The translations under genes and the position numbers were made by a program. Shown one piece after another: positions 1 to 7,337 of a DNA stretch of 15,479 nucleotides (the stretch's first letter is position 1; the number at the start of each line of letters is the position of its first letter). Under the pieces are notes generated by a model that saw only the letters and a program-made list of their open reading frames with translations, searched no databases and was not told the origin of the DNA. Origin of the DNA: F23-B02 sp045601285 (GTDB lineage Bacteria; Bacillota; Clostridia; Oscillospirales; Oscillospiraceae); NCBI GenBank assembly GCA_045601285.1, contig JAZRZJ010000023.1:1-15479 (forward strand), in the 5' to 3' direction.

Positions 1-672
1 CCTATCGCCCGTCTCGCTGCCTTTGAAATCCGCGGTGAGAAGCATGATCCGTTCATGCGCGTTATCTGCAAGGAGGTCAGGGCCATGTTTGAGGCGATGG
101 CCCCCTACGGCAGCTTCCCCATGCGGCTTCTGCTGGGCAACATATGGCTCTTCGGGCCGCTTATGAAGCTGGCAATGCCCATGGTGTCGCCGCAGGCTGC
201 GGCCATGCTCCAGACCACCATAGCTTTCACCATGCAGTCCGGCTCCGATGCCTTCAACGTGCTCCCTCAGGAGGCCACCGTGGGCGCAAACCTGCGTTAC
301 ATCCCCCATCAGGGCATGGATGAGAGCAACGCCATCATTGAAAAGATCGCCGCAAAATACGGCCTTGAGACCGAGATAGTCACCGCCGATGACTTCTATC
401 CTCCCGTGGACATCACCGGCGAGGGCTGGAAGCTCATCACCGCGGCAATTGAGAAAACCTTCCCCGGTCTGCCGCGGAGCCCATATGTAATGACCGGCGG
501 CACGGACTGCCGCTTCTATCAGGAGATATGCGACAACTGCTTCCGCTTCGCTCCCGTGATCTACGGTCCCGAGCAGCTTAAGGGTATGCACGGTGTCAAC
601 GAAAACATTGAGGCCGACTGTCTCCCCGGCGCAGTTGATTTTTACAAAAACATCATCGACATGAACAAATAA
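1..672 (+). CDS. M20-family metallopeptidase, C-terminal part (5' end outside window)
   Basis: The reading frame is open from base 1 (first residues PIARLAAFEIRG), so this is the last 223 residues of a longer gene and no start codon should be placed here. The closing region reads TGGTDCRFY, then FRFAPV, then GMHGVNENIEAD. This is the signature end of M20 dimetal peptidases: the Gly-Gly-Thr-Asp strand, and a late histidine in HGVNE that is a zinc ligand in the family. The spacing resembles the PM20D1/CPS1-type carboxypeptidase branch, which acts on blocked or N-acylated amino acids and dipeptides. The preceding segment contains the lid/dimerisation domain. The first metal ligands lie outside the window, so activity cannot be confirmed. 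A hairpin terminator follows 11 bp after the stop, so it is the last gene of its unit. The family call is secure; the substrate is not known. Confidence 0.85.
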   Translation, partial: PIARLAAFEIRGEKHDPFMRVICKEVRAMFEAMAPYGSFPMRLLLGNIWLFGPLMKLAMPMVSPQAAAMLQTTIAFTMQSGSDAFNVLPQEATVGANLRYIPHQGMDESNAIIEKIAAKYGLETEIVTADDFYPPVDITGEGWKLITAAIEKTFPGLPRSPYVMTGGTDCRFYQEICDNCFRFAPVIYGPEQLKGMHGVNENIEADCLPGAVDFYKNIIDMNK

Positions 673-683
673 TTCCCTGAAAT

Positions 684-716
684 CCCCGTTCCGTATGGAA
701 CGGGGACTCCTTTATA
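684..716 (+). terminator. Rho-independent terminator of the M20 peptidase gene
   Basis: A perfect 9-bp stem (CCCCGTTCC at 684-692 against GGAACGGGG at 697-705) closes a four-base loop. It is followed by a T-rich tail (CTCCTTTATATATT). It lies between the peptidase stop and the next promoter. Confidence 0.8.
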
Positions 717-718
717 TA

Positions 719-747
719 TTGACAATGTCCGTCTACGGTAATATAAT
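719..747 (+). promoter_or_regulatory. Consensus sigma-A promoter of the licC-licA operon
   Basis: TTGACA (719-724) and TATAAT (742-747) both match the housekeeping consensus at 6/6, with the ideal 17-bp spacer. Transcription should start near 754, leaving a leader of about 60 bases before the ATG at 815. Such a strong unregulated core would be expected to need repression, and an inverted repeat lies exactly on the predicted start site. It is the only perfect promoter I found in the window. Confidence 0.85.
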
Positions 748-750
748 CGC

Positions 751-791
751 AGTGTTCAAATTTTGTAATATCTAACCGATTTTTGAACGCT
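751..791. promoter_or_regulatory. Inverted repeat over the transcription start, candidate operator or leader stem-loop
   Basis: AGTGTTCAAA (751-760) and TTTGAACGCT (782-791) are complementary over 10 positions with one G:U-type pair, separated by 21 bases. The left arm covers the predicted start of transcription. This position suits a repressor operator, and the first gene of the operon encodes a helix-turn-helix domain, so autoregulation is a reasonable inference. A leader RNA hairpin is the alternative. No evidence in the sequence separates the two. Confidence 0.45.
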
Positions 792-814
792 GCAGCAATT
801 TTACGGAGCATAAT

Positions 815-1708
815 ATGAGCAAGCTTACAAGAAAACAGTTTGATATTCTTTCCACTCTGGCCGAAAGCGGCACTCCCCTTTCCCAGCGTGAAATTCAGGG
901 CAAAACGGGCATGAGTCTCGGCACCGTCAACCGCGCCGCAAAGGAGCTTTGCGACCTGGGCTTTGTATGCGACGGCGCAATCACCGCCTCCGGTCTTGAG
1001 GCGCTGGAGCCCTACCGCGTAAAAAGAGCAATTTTTATCGCCGCAGGCTTCGGTTCACGCATGGTTCCCATCACGCTGAACACGCCCAAGCCTCTTGTGC
1101 GCGTAAACGGCAGGCGCATTATCGACACTCTGCTTGACGCGGTTGTGGCTGCAGGCATTGAGGAAATCTACATTGTGCGCGGCTATCTCAAGGAAAACTT
1201 TGACCAGCTTCTGTACAAGTACCCCGGCATAAAGTTCATCGACAACAACATGTTTAACGAGGCAAACAACATTTCCTCTGCACTTCTCGCAAAGGACCTG
1301 CTGTGCAGCGCCTATCTTTTTGAGGCCGACCTGCTGCTGAGCAATCCTGCGCTCATTAAAAAATACTGTTACAGATCCAACTTCCTTGCAATTCCCATGG
1401 AACGCTCGGACGACTGGTGCTTTGAGGTCAAAAACGGCATTATCACCGAGCTCAAGGTGGGCGGAATTGACTGCTGGCAGGAGGTGGGAATTTCCTACTG
1501 GGACGAGGAAGCGGGTAAAAAGCTTGCCGAGCATATTCCCGCCGCCTTTGAGGTTCCCGGCGGCAGAGAGCTTTACTGGGAGCAGGTTCCCCTTGTGAAG
1601 TTTAAGGGTGAATACAAGGTTGAGGTGCGTGAATGCACCCTTGAGGACATTGTTGAGATTGACAGCTTTAAGGAGCTTAAAGCAATAGACAAAGCTTATG
1701 ACATTTGA
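815..1708 (+). CDS. licC: Helix-turn-helix / LicC-type choline-phosphate cytidylyltransferase fusion
   Basis: The 297-residue protein has two parts. Residues about 1-65 form a winged helix-turn-helix of the MarR type (SQREIQGKTGMSLGTVNRA is the recognition part). Residues about 70-297 form a nucleotidyltransferase: AAGFGSRMVPITLNTPKPL at 76-94 is the nucleotide-binding loop with its conserved Arg82 and Lys92, EAD at 170-172 takes the place of the metal-binding DAD, and VEIDSF near 280-285 matches the C-terminal EID motif of pneumococcal LicC. LicC makes CDP-choline from CTP and phosphocholine in the cytoplasm; the neighbouring LicA-like kinase supports this role. The domain carried in front is absent from classical LicC (about 230 residues) and suggests a sensor-regulator or an autorepressor. 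The start is set by GGAG at 805-808. The 3' end overlaps the next gene by 11 bp. Another sugar-1-phosphate or aminoalkyl-phosphate substrate is possible. Confidence 0.8.
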   Translation: MSKLTRKQFDILSTLAESGTPLSQREIQGKTGMSLGTVNRAAKELCDLGFVCDGAITASGLEALEPYRVKRAIFIAAGFGSRMVPITLNTPKPLVRVNGRRIIDTLLDAVVAAGIEEIYIVRGYLKENFDQLLYKYPGIKFIDNNMFNEANNISSALLAKDLLCSAYLFEADLLLSNPALIKKYCYRSNFLAIPMERSDDWCFEVKNGIITELKVGGIDCWQEVGISYWDEEAGKKLAEHIPAAFEVPGGRELYWEQVPLVKFKGEYKVEVRECTLEDIVEIDSFKELKAIDKAYDI

Positions 1709-2609
1709 TAAAGATTACATCATGAGCCTTGACCCCGGGATTTTTGACAACATCTGCGGAGTTTTGGGCTGCAAAACCGAAGACATTTTAAATATCGAGG
1801 CCATGAAGGTGGGGCTTACCAACATCTCCTTCCGTTTTGACGTCAATGGCAAGGGCTACATCTACCGCCACCCGGGTAAAGGCACAAGCCGGTTCATCAG
1901 GCGAGAGTGCGAGGCCTTCTCCGAAAAGCTTGCAAAGGAAATCGGGCTTGACGAAACCTTCATTGTCATAGACGGGAAAAAGGGCTGGAAGATGAGCGAA
2001 TTTCTCGAGGGCTGCCGGCATTTTGACCCCTATTCCGCCGAAGACCAGAAGGTCGCCATGGGTATGCTGCACAGACTGCACGAGCAGAAAATCCTCTGCC
2101 CCTGGGACTATGACTACATGAACATGACGGGCGTTTATGCCGCGCTTCTTGAGGAGCAGCAGCCCGGTGCCTTCATTCCCTATGAGAAGACCTATGAGGA
2201 CATGAGCCGTCTTTATGAAATGATGGAGGCGGAGGGCTATGAAAAATGCCTCTGCCACAACGACGCTTGGCACTGGAATATGCTCCACGGCGCTGACGGC
2301 AGCGTCGCCCTCATTGACTGGGAGTACAGCGGCAACGCCTATCCCCCCGTGGACGTGGCCTATTTCACCGCAAGCCTTGATTTTGACGATGATGACTACA
2401 TGGCGCTTGCGGAGCTTTACGAGGGGCATGAGCTGTCCTTCAGGGAAAAGCGCTTTTACTTTGCCTGCCTTGCCATCTGTCTCTGGCACTGGTTTGTGTG
2501 GGCAATTTACAAGGAAGCCATCGGCACCAAGGTCGATGACAAGCAGATGTGGTACGATAAGGCGCTCCATGCCTATGAAATCGCGCACGAAATGTTTGAA
2601 AAGGAGTAA
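1698..2609 (+). CDS. licA: LicA-type choline/ethanolamine kinase
   Basis: The 303-residue protein belongs to the protein-kinase-like phosphotransferases (choline/ethanolamine kinase, APH fold). The catalytic loop CHNDAWHWN lies at 186-194, giving the Brenner pattern His187-x-Asp189-x4-Asn194, and the metal-binding aspartate is Asp207 in LIDWEY. The N-terminal lobe (KVGLTNISFRF, IYRHPG) matches LicA. It is expected to transfer phosphate from ATP to choline or ethanolamine, providing the substrate of the upstream cytidylyltransferase. The ATG lies inside the end of that gene (11-bp overlap) without a good ribosome site at normal spacing, so it is probably translated by coupling. An alternative ATG at 1722 also lacks one. 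Tryptophans at 191 and 193 between the catalytic Asp and Asn are unusual to my eye. The choice between choline, ethanolamine and another amino alcohol cannot be read from the sequence. Confidence 0.85.
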   Translation: MTFDKDYIMSLDPGIFDNICGVLGCKTEDILNIEAMKVGLTNISFRFDVNGKGYIYRHPGKGTSRFIRRECEAFSEKLAKEIGLDETFIVIDGKKGWKMSEFLEGCRHFDPYSAEDQKVAMGMLHRLHEQKILCPWDYDYMNMTGVYAALLEEQQPGAFIPYEKTYEDMSRLYEMMEAEGYEKCLCHNDAWHWNMLHGADGSVALIDWEYSGNAYPPVDVAYFTASLDFDDDDYMALAELYEGHELSFREKRFYFACLAICLWHWFVWAIYKEAIGTKVDDKQMWYDKALHAYEIAHEMFEKE

Positions 2610-2612
2610 GCT

Positions 2613-4190
2613 ATGAAGCTCTACGTAAACGCCGCATTTTTAAGCTGCGAGGAGGACAACAACGTATATAACGCCATGGTGGAGCACAAGGGCTTCATAA
2701 AGTGGATAGGCAACGAGGAGGATCTGCCTCCCCGGTATGCAAAGGCACAGAAAATTGACCTTAAGGGCGCAACCGTCACTCCCGCATTCGGCGATACCCA
2801 CATGCACTTCGGCTCACTGTGCGTGTTCAAGAACACCTTCTTTGTCACCGATGCCTGCAATTTTGACGAGGCGGCGGCAGAGGTAAAGAAATACGCCGAC
2901 AGCCACAAAAAAGCAAAAATACTCATGGGCTACGGCACCACCGCCCATACCGTTGAGGAAAAGCGTCTTCCCGTGAAGGCTGACCTTGACAAATGGGCTG
3001 ACCGCCCGCTCATCATCATGAAGTACGACGGCCATGCCGCAGTCTGCAACAGCGCCATGATGGCTCTGCTCTCCGACAAGGTCAAGTCCGACCCGGGCTG
3101 TGACGCGGAAAACGGCTGGCTGTATCAGAACGCCTACTACGACGGTGTCAACGAGGCGACCGCCTTTATTCCCACCATGGACATAATCCGCGGTCTTTAC
3201 GGCGGCGCGGATTACCTCGCCTCTCAGGGCATCGGACTTGTACATACCGTTGAGGGTGTGGGCTTTGCAAACGACCTTGACGTTGACATGATCAAGCTTC
3301 TCGTTCCCGCTCTGCCCCAGGCCTTCCGGGTTTTCTTTCAGGCCATGGACCTTAAGGCCGTTAAAAAGCACGGCTTCAAGCGTGTGGGCGGCTGCTTCAA
3401 GCTTGCCCTCGACGGCTGCTTCGGCTCTGAGGACGCGGCCCTGCTTGAGCCCTACACAAACGATCCCGAAAACAAGGGCGTTCTCAACTACACTCAGGAG
3501 CAGGTAAACGCCTTTGCAATCGGTGCAAACCGCGAAGGCTGGCAGATTACCATGCACGCCATCGGCGATGCCGCCGTTGAGCAGTGTATAACCGCATACG
3601 AGGCGGCATACGCCGACAAGCCCTGGACCGATGCCCGCCACATCATGATTCACGTTTGCCTTGCAAGCAAAGAGCAGCTTGAGCGCGCGGCAAGGATAAA
3701 GCTCTGCATCGCAGCCCAGTCACCCTTCATCTACTGGCGCGAGGAGCCCGACGAATATCTCTGCTCCATTCTGGGACGTGAGCGCACGGATTCCCTCAAC
3801 GCCCTCGGCACCATGCACAGACTCGGTCTTGTGGTGGGCGACGGCTCTGACGGTCCCTGCACTCTGCCCAAGCCTCTGCGCGGTATGCACTGCTCGGTAA
3901 ATCACCCCAACCCCGCCGAGCGCCTTGACAGACTTCAGGCGCTTCGCATGATCACCGCAAATCCCGCCTACATGAGCCACGAGGAAAAGCTCCGCGGCAC
4001 TCTCACCGCGGGCAAGATTGCGGACTTCGTCGTGCTGGCGGAAAATCCCCTTATCTCCCCCGATATTGAGAACATCGAAATCAAGGCGCTCTACCTCCAC
4101 GGCAAGAAATACAAGACCGAAAAGATGGGCGTTGCAAAGCTTCTTTTCAGAGCGGTTTCCAACAGGATTTTCCTCAAAAAATTTATATAG
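2613..4190 (+). CDS. YtcJ-type metal-dependent amidohydrolase (amidohydrolase family 3)
   Basis: The 525-residue protein has the layout of the YtcJ/N-substituted formamide deformylase family. DTHMH at 61-65 supplies the first two metal histidines. KLALDGCFGSEDA near 263-275 holds the conserved lysine and DG-GS segment. HAIGDAA starts at His315, further histidines lie at 343 and 347, and GDGSDGP at 409-415 carries the late catalytic aspartate (Asp413). LTAGKIADFVVL at 464-475 is the typical C-terminal beta-sandwich strand. The last 20 or so residues (VAKLLFRAVSNRIFLKKF) are a basic-hydrophobic extension that could touch the membrane. AAGGAG at 2601-2606 gives a good ribosome site inside the end of licA, 3 bp from its stop. 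Family members hydrolyse C-N bonds in amides, formamides or cyclic substrates; the substrate here is unknown. The absence of a signal peptide points to a cytoplasmic enzyme. Confidence 0.85.
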   Translation: MKLYVNAAFLSCEEDNNVYNAMVEHKGFIKWIGNEEDLPPRYAKAQKIDLKGATVTPAFGDTHMHFGSLCVFKNTFFVTDACNFDEAAAEVKKYADSHKKAKILMGYGTTAHTVEEKRLPVKADLDKWADRPLIIMKYDGHAAVCNSAMMALLSDKVKSDPGCDAENGWLYQNAYYDGVNEATAFIPTMDIIRGLYGGADYLASQGIGLVHTVEGVGFANDLDVDMIKLLVPALPQAFRVFFQAMDLKAVKKHGFKRVGGCFKLALDGCFGSEDAALLEPYTNDPENKGVLNYTQEQVNAFAIGANREGWQITMHAIGDAAVEQCITAYEAAYADKPWTDARHIMIHVCLASKEQLERAARIKLCIAAQSPFIYWREEPDEYLCSILGRERTDSLNALGTMHRLGLVVGDGSDGPCTLPKPLRGMHCSVNHPNPAERLDRLQALRMITANPAYMSHEEKLRGTLTAGKIADFVVLAENPLISPDIENIEIKALYLHGKKYKTEKMGVAKLLFRAVSNRIFLKKFI

Positions 4191-4199
4191 AGGTGCGTT

Positions 4200-5387
4200 A
4201 TGTCAGAAACTCAAGTTCAGGATTGCACGGAAGAAATTGAATACACGAAAGCGGAAAAGCTTTATTACAAGCTTTTCGGAAACACCCCGTACTGCAAAAA
4301 CTTCTGGCCCACCATGAGCAGTATGCGCACGCTGGGCGACAACATTTTCCTTTTGGATTACCTGTACGACTATGATTTGCCCGACCTCATGAAAAGAGGC
4401 GCTCCCTCTGCGGCAAAGCTTTTCGCCTACGCCTCACGCCGTATTTTCAAAGGCAGGTTCAAGTTTCAGCCCCCCAATGCAGGCTGTGCCTGCTCGGCCT
4501 TTGAAGCTTATAACGAAAAAGGCGAGCACTTCATGGGCCGTAACTTTGACTACATGGACGGTCCCTGCTATGTTGTCTGGACTCACCCGAAGAATGCCTA
4601 CGAAAGCATTTCAGTTGCTGACGCGAACTTTCTGCTGACCTTTGACCACTGCAAGCCCAAATCGGTCATGGGCCGGAGAAGAACTCTGCTTGCTCCCTAT
4701 TTCTGTCTTGACGGAATGAACGAAAAGGGGCTTACAATGGCAGTCCTGCAGATTCACGAAAAGGGTACCAAGCAGGACACGGGCAAGGTCAAGATGTTCA
4801 CCACTGCCATGGTTCGCTGCTGTCTTGACAACTGCGCAAATGTTGAGGAAGCAGTTGAGATGTTCAAATCCTTCGACATTCAGGACACGGTCATCTTCGG
4901 CTATTCCCTGGGCTGCTGCTTCCACTATATGCTCACCGACGCAGACGGAGATGCGGCGGTTGTGGAGTATGTGAACAATGAGATCCGCGTTATACGCTCC
5001 GACAATCCCGAATTTAAACGGCTGTTTGTGACCAATTTCTATCTTGCCGAAGACGGCGGGAAGGACAGCGAGGTTTACGACCCCGAGGGTATCGAGCGCT
5101 ATGACATGATTTCCGAGGCTTTGTCTAAAAACAAAAACGTTCTGACCTTTGAGCAGAGCTTTGACCTGTTAAGCGATATTCATCTGAACTACCGCCACAA
5201 CAATAATCTCTACAATATAACGACGCTCTGGAGCTGTATTTACAATACGTCGCGGAAAACGCTGTCGCTTGCCGCACGCATGGATTACAGCAAAATATAC
5301 ACCTTCAGTCTTTCAAAGCCCACGCAGGTTGAAGATCTGAGCTCCATTGAACCCAGCACCTCAATAGAGGGCATCGGTTTGCGCTGA
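4200..5387 (+). CDS. Ntn-type linear amide hydrolase (choloylglycine hydrolase / acid amidase-like)
   Basis: In this 395-residue protein the core begins at GCACSAFEAYNEKGE (from 95), followed by FMGRNFDY (111-118). This is the pattern seen after the nucleophilic cysteine in choloylglycine hydrolases, penicillin V acylases and the NAAA/acid ceramidase group, which cleave linear amide bonds. Later segments fit the fold: LDGMNEKGLTMAVLQ, and NITTLWSCIYN near the C terminus. Cys98 (before Ser-Ala-Phe) is the best nucleophile candidate, with Cys96 as the other. If so, about 97 residues must be removed to free it, as in NAAA and acid ceramidase; bacterial bile salt hydrolases usually lose only the first Met. 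No signal peptide is visible. It starts 9 bp after the amidohydrolase with AGAGGTG as ribosome site and ends the operon at a strong terminator. The fold call is good; the substrate (N-acyl amino alcohol, bile salt or beta-lactam-like) is open. Confidence 0.75.
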   Translation: MSETQVQDCTEEIEYTKAEKLYYKLFGNTPYCKNFWPTMSSMRTLGDNIFLLDYLYDYDLPDLMKRGAPSAAKLFAYASRRIFKGRFKFQPPNAGCACSAFEAYNEKGEHFMGRNFDYMDGPCYVVWTHPKNAYESISVADANFLLTFDHCKPKSVMGRRRTLLAPYFCLDGMNEKGLTMAVLQIHEKGTKQDTGKVKMFTTAMVRCCLDNCANVEEAVEMFKSFDIQDTVIFGYSLGCCFHYMLTDADGDAAVVEYVNNEIRVIRSDNPEFKRLFVTNFYLAEDGGKDSEVYDPEGIERYDMISEALSKNKNVLTFEQSFDLLSDIHLNYRHNNNLYNITTLWSCIYNTSRKTLSLAARMDYSKIYTFSLSKPTQVEDLSSIEPSTSIEGIGLR

Positions 5388-5393
5388 TTAATT

Positions 5394-5425
5394 AAAGCAC
5401 GGAAGTCTTTTGACTTCCGTGCTTT
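5394..5425. terminator. Bidirectional terminator between convergent operons
   Basis: A perfect 14-bp stem (AAAGCACGGAAGTC at 5394-5407 against its complement at 5412-5425) closes a TTTT loop. The flanking A and T tracts allow termination on both strands. It sits 6 bp after the plus-strand amide hydrolase and directly abuts the stop codon of the minus-strand gene. Confidence 0.9.
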
Positions 5426-7336
5426 CTATATATTAAGCTCCTCAAAGCTTGTTACGGCTCTTCGGCAGGCGCCGTTTTCGCAGAGATACCAGCTTGTGCC
5501 TCTGGCGGAAACGGGATATTCCTCAGTGAAGGGGGCGCACCTTGCAAGGCGCTCCGCATTTTCATTGGATTTATACAGCACGTTAAAATCATCTGTATTG
5601 ATCTTTTTAAGCTCAGCCGGAAGCTCTGCACCGCAGACAATAAGCTCGCGGCTCGGTGACAGAGCCTTGCTTATTGCAAGCATGGCAAAGCAGAAGCCTG
5701 CGGGATATTCCTCCGCCTGACCCGCCATGAAGCGAAGCTGACGGTCGGCGGCTCTTCGCCACTTTATTTCCCCCGTAAGCTGCGCCAGAGTTTCCAAAAC
5801 CATTGCAGCAACTGAGTTTCCCGAGGGTATCGCGCCGTCATAGCTTTCCTTCGGGCGACTGATAAGCTGCTCTGCATCATGGGCGGTTAAGAAGAATCCG
5901 CCGTTTTCGTCCTCAAAAAAGTCCAGAAGCTGCTCTGCTCTGAAAATCGCATTTTCAAGATATTCCACCTTGTACGTTGCCCTGTAAAGTGTCAGCAGAG
6001 CAAGCGCATACACTGCATAATCGTCAAGCTGACCGTCGTTTGCGGCTTCACCGTCGCGCCATCTGATATACAGGCGGTTATCATTGTCGGTCATGCTGCT
6101 TTCGATAAAGCGCTGTATTCTTTCCGCTTTCTCAAGGTAGCCGCATTTTACAAAGGCGATTATCGTCCACGCATTCCACGACAAAAGTATTTTGTCATCG
6201 GTGTGCAGGCTCGTGCGGTTTTTGCGGTAATCGTACAGCTTTTGCAGGCGCTCTTTTTCCCAGGGCGATGCCTTGGATTCAATGCGGTTCGGTATGCTTT
6301 CCCTTTCGCTGATGCCGTAAGCGCGGCAAAATTCCTCGCCCTCGCTTTCTCCGAGAACGGACTTGATTTCCTCCGGGGCAAAGGTGTAGTATTTGCCCTC
6401 AACGCCTTCGCTGTCGGCGTCCTGGCCGCAGAAGCAGCCGCCTTCGGCTGACATCAGCTCCCGCAGCACGTAATCCGCCGTGCGCTTTGCGATGTCCGTA
6501 AAAAATGCGCTGCGCAGCTTTTCGCCTGCCTCGCTGTAGGCAATAATCAGCAGGGCATTGTCGTAAAGCATCTTCTCAAAATGTGGCTTAAGCCATTTAT
6601 TGTCGGTGGAGTAACGTGAAAATCCTCCGCCTATCTGGTCAAAAATTCCGCCTCTTGCCATGGCGGTAAGAGTTTCCTCGACGGCTTCGTTTTCACCGCG
6701 CCTCAGCAGAAACAGCAGATTGTGGGGCGTGGGGAATTTGGGCGCCGTTCCGAAGCCCCCCCACAGAGTGTCAAAGCTTCGCAGCAGAATGTTGACGGCC
6801 CTCTGTAAAAGGGTATCGCTGGGCTCGCTGTTTTTTGTGCTCTGCCCGCCGATTGCGGCGGTAATCTGCTCCCCCGATTTCAGCAGGCTTTCACGGCTGT
6901 TTTTCCAAAGCTCTGACACTCTCTGCAAAAGCTCCGTAAGCCCGAACTGACCGAAGCGGCTTTTTTTCGGAAAATAGGTTCCCGCAAAAAAGGGCTTTCG
7001 GTCTGGCGTTAGAAAAACCGTCATTGGCCAGCCGCCGCTTCCCGTCATGGCCTGGCAGGCGCGCATATACACAGCGTCCACATCGGGTCTTTCCTCCCGG
7101 TCAACCTTGATGCAGACAAAGTTATTATTGAGGATTTCCGCCACCTCCGCGTCCTCAAAGGACTCGTGCGCCATAACGTGACACCAATGGCATGTGGAAT
7201 AGCCCACGCTGAGAAATATGGGCTTGTCCTCGGTTTTTGCTTTTTCAAAGGCCTCTTCTCCCCAGGGATACCAGTCAACCGGATTATCCCTGTGCTGCAG
7301 GAGATAGGGTGATTTTTCACTGGCTAATCTGTTCAT
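5426..7336 (-). CDS. YyaL/DUF255 thioredoxin-domain protein
   Basis: The 636-residue protein is a standard member of the YyaL / SPATA20-like family. SEKSPYLLQHRDNPVDWYPW opens the N-terminal thioredoxin fold, Cys49-His-Trp-Cys52 is the CxxC redox motif, and KVDREERPDVDAVYM with the following GGWPMTVFLTPD matches the family closely. The remainder is the helical toroid that resembles N-acylglucosamine epimerases and glycosidases (DQIGGGFSRYSTDNKW, HFEKMLYDNALL). The biochemical role is not firmly known in any organism. The frame extends 17 codons further upstream, but the ATG at 7336 is preferred because homologues start just before this SPYLL motif and a GGAGG lies 5 bases before it. The gene begins 1 bp after the tocopherol-cyclase-like gene, and its ribosome site is inside that gene, so the two are translationally coupled. 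Confidence 0.92.
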   Translation of the reverse strand: MNRLASEKSPYLLQHRDNPVDWYPWGEEAFEKAKTEDKPIFLSVGYSTCHWCHVMAHESFEDAEVAEILNNNFVCIKVDREERPDVDAVYMRACQAMTGSGGWPMTVFLTPDRKPFFAGTYFPKKSRFGQFGLTELLQRVSELWKNSRESLLKSGEQITAAIGGQSTKNSEPSDTLLQRAVNILLRSFDTLWGGFGTAPKFPTPHNLLFLLRRGENEAVEETLTAMARGGIFDQIGGGFSRYSTDNKWLKPHFEKMLYDNALLIIAYSEAGEKLRSAFFTDIAKRTADYVLRELMSAEGGCFCGQDADSEGVEGKYYTFAPEEIKSVLGESEGEEFCRAYGISERESIPNRIESKASPWEKERLQKLYDYRKNRTSLHTDDKILLSWNAWTIIAFVKCGYLEKAERIQRFIESSMTDNDNRLYIRWRDGEAANDGQLDDYAVYALALLTLYRATYKVEYLENAIFRAEQLLDFFEDENGGFFLTAHDAEQLISRPKESYDGAIPSGNSVAAMVLETLAQLTGEIKWRRAADRQLRFMAGQAEEYPAGFCFAMLAISKALSPSRELIVCGAELPAELKKINTDDFNVLYKSNENAERLARCAPFTEEYPVSARGTSWYLCENGACRRAVTSFEELNI

Positions 7337-7337
7337 T

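Noticed and set aside
1788..2588. Long open frame (266 codons) on the minus strand opposite licA
   Set aside because: It is a shadow of codon bias in a GC-rich gene: no ribosome site, no recognisable motif, and licA has full catalytic signatures.
2814..3653. Minus-strand open frame of 279 codons opposite the amidohydrolase
   Set aside because: Same cause; the plus-strand protein carries all family motifs and fits the operon.
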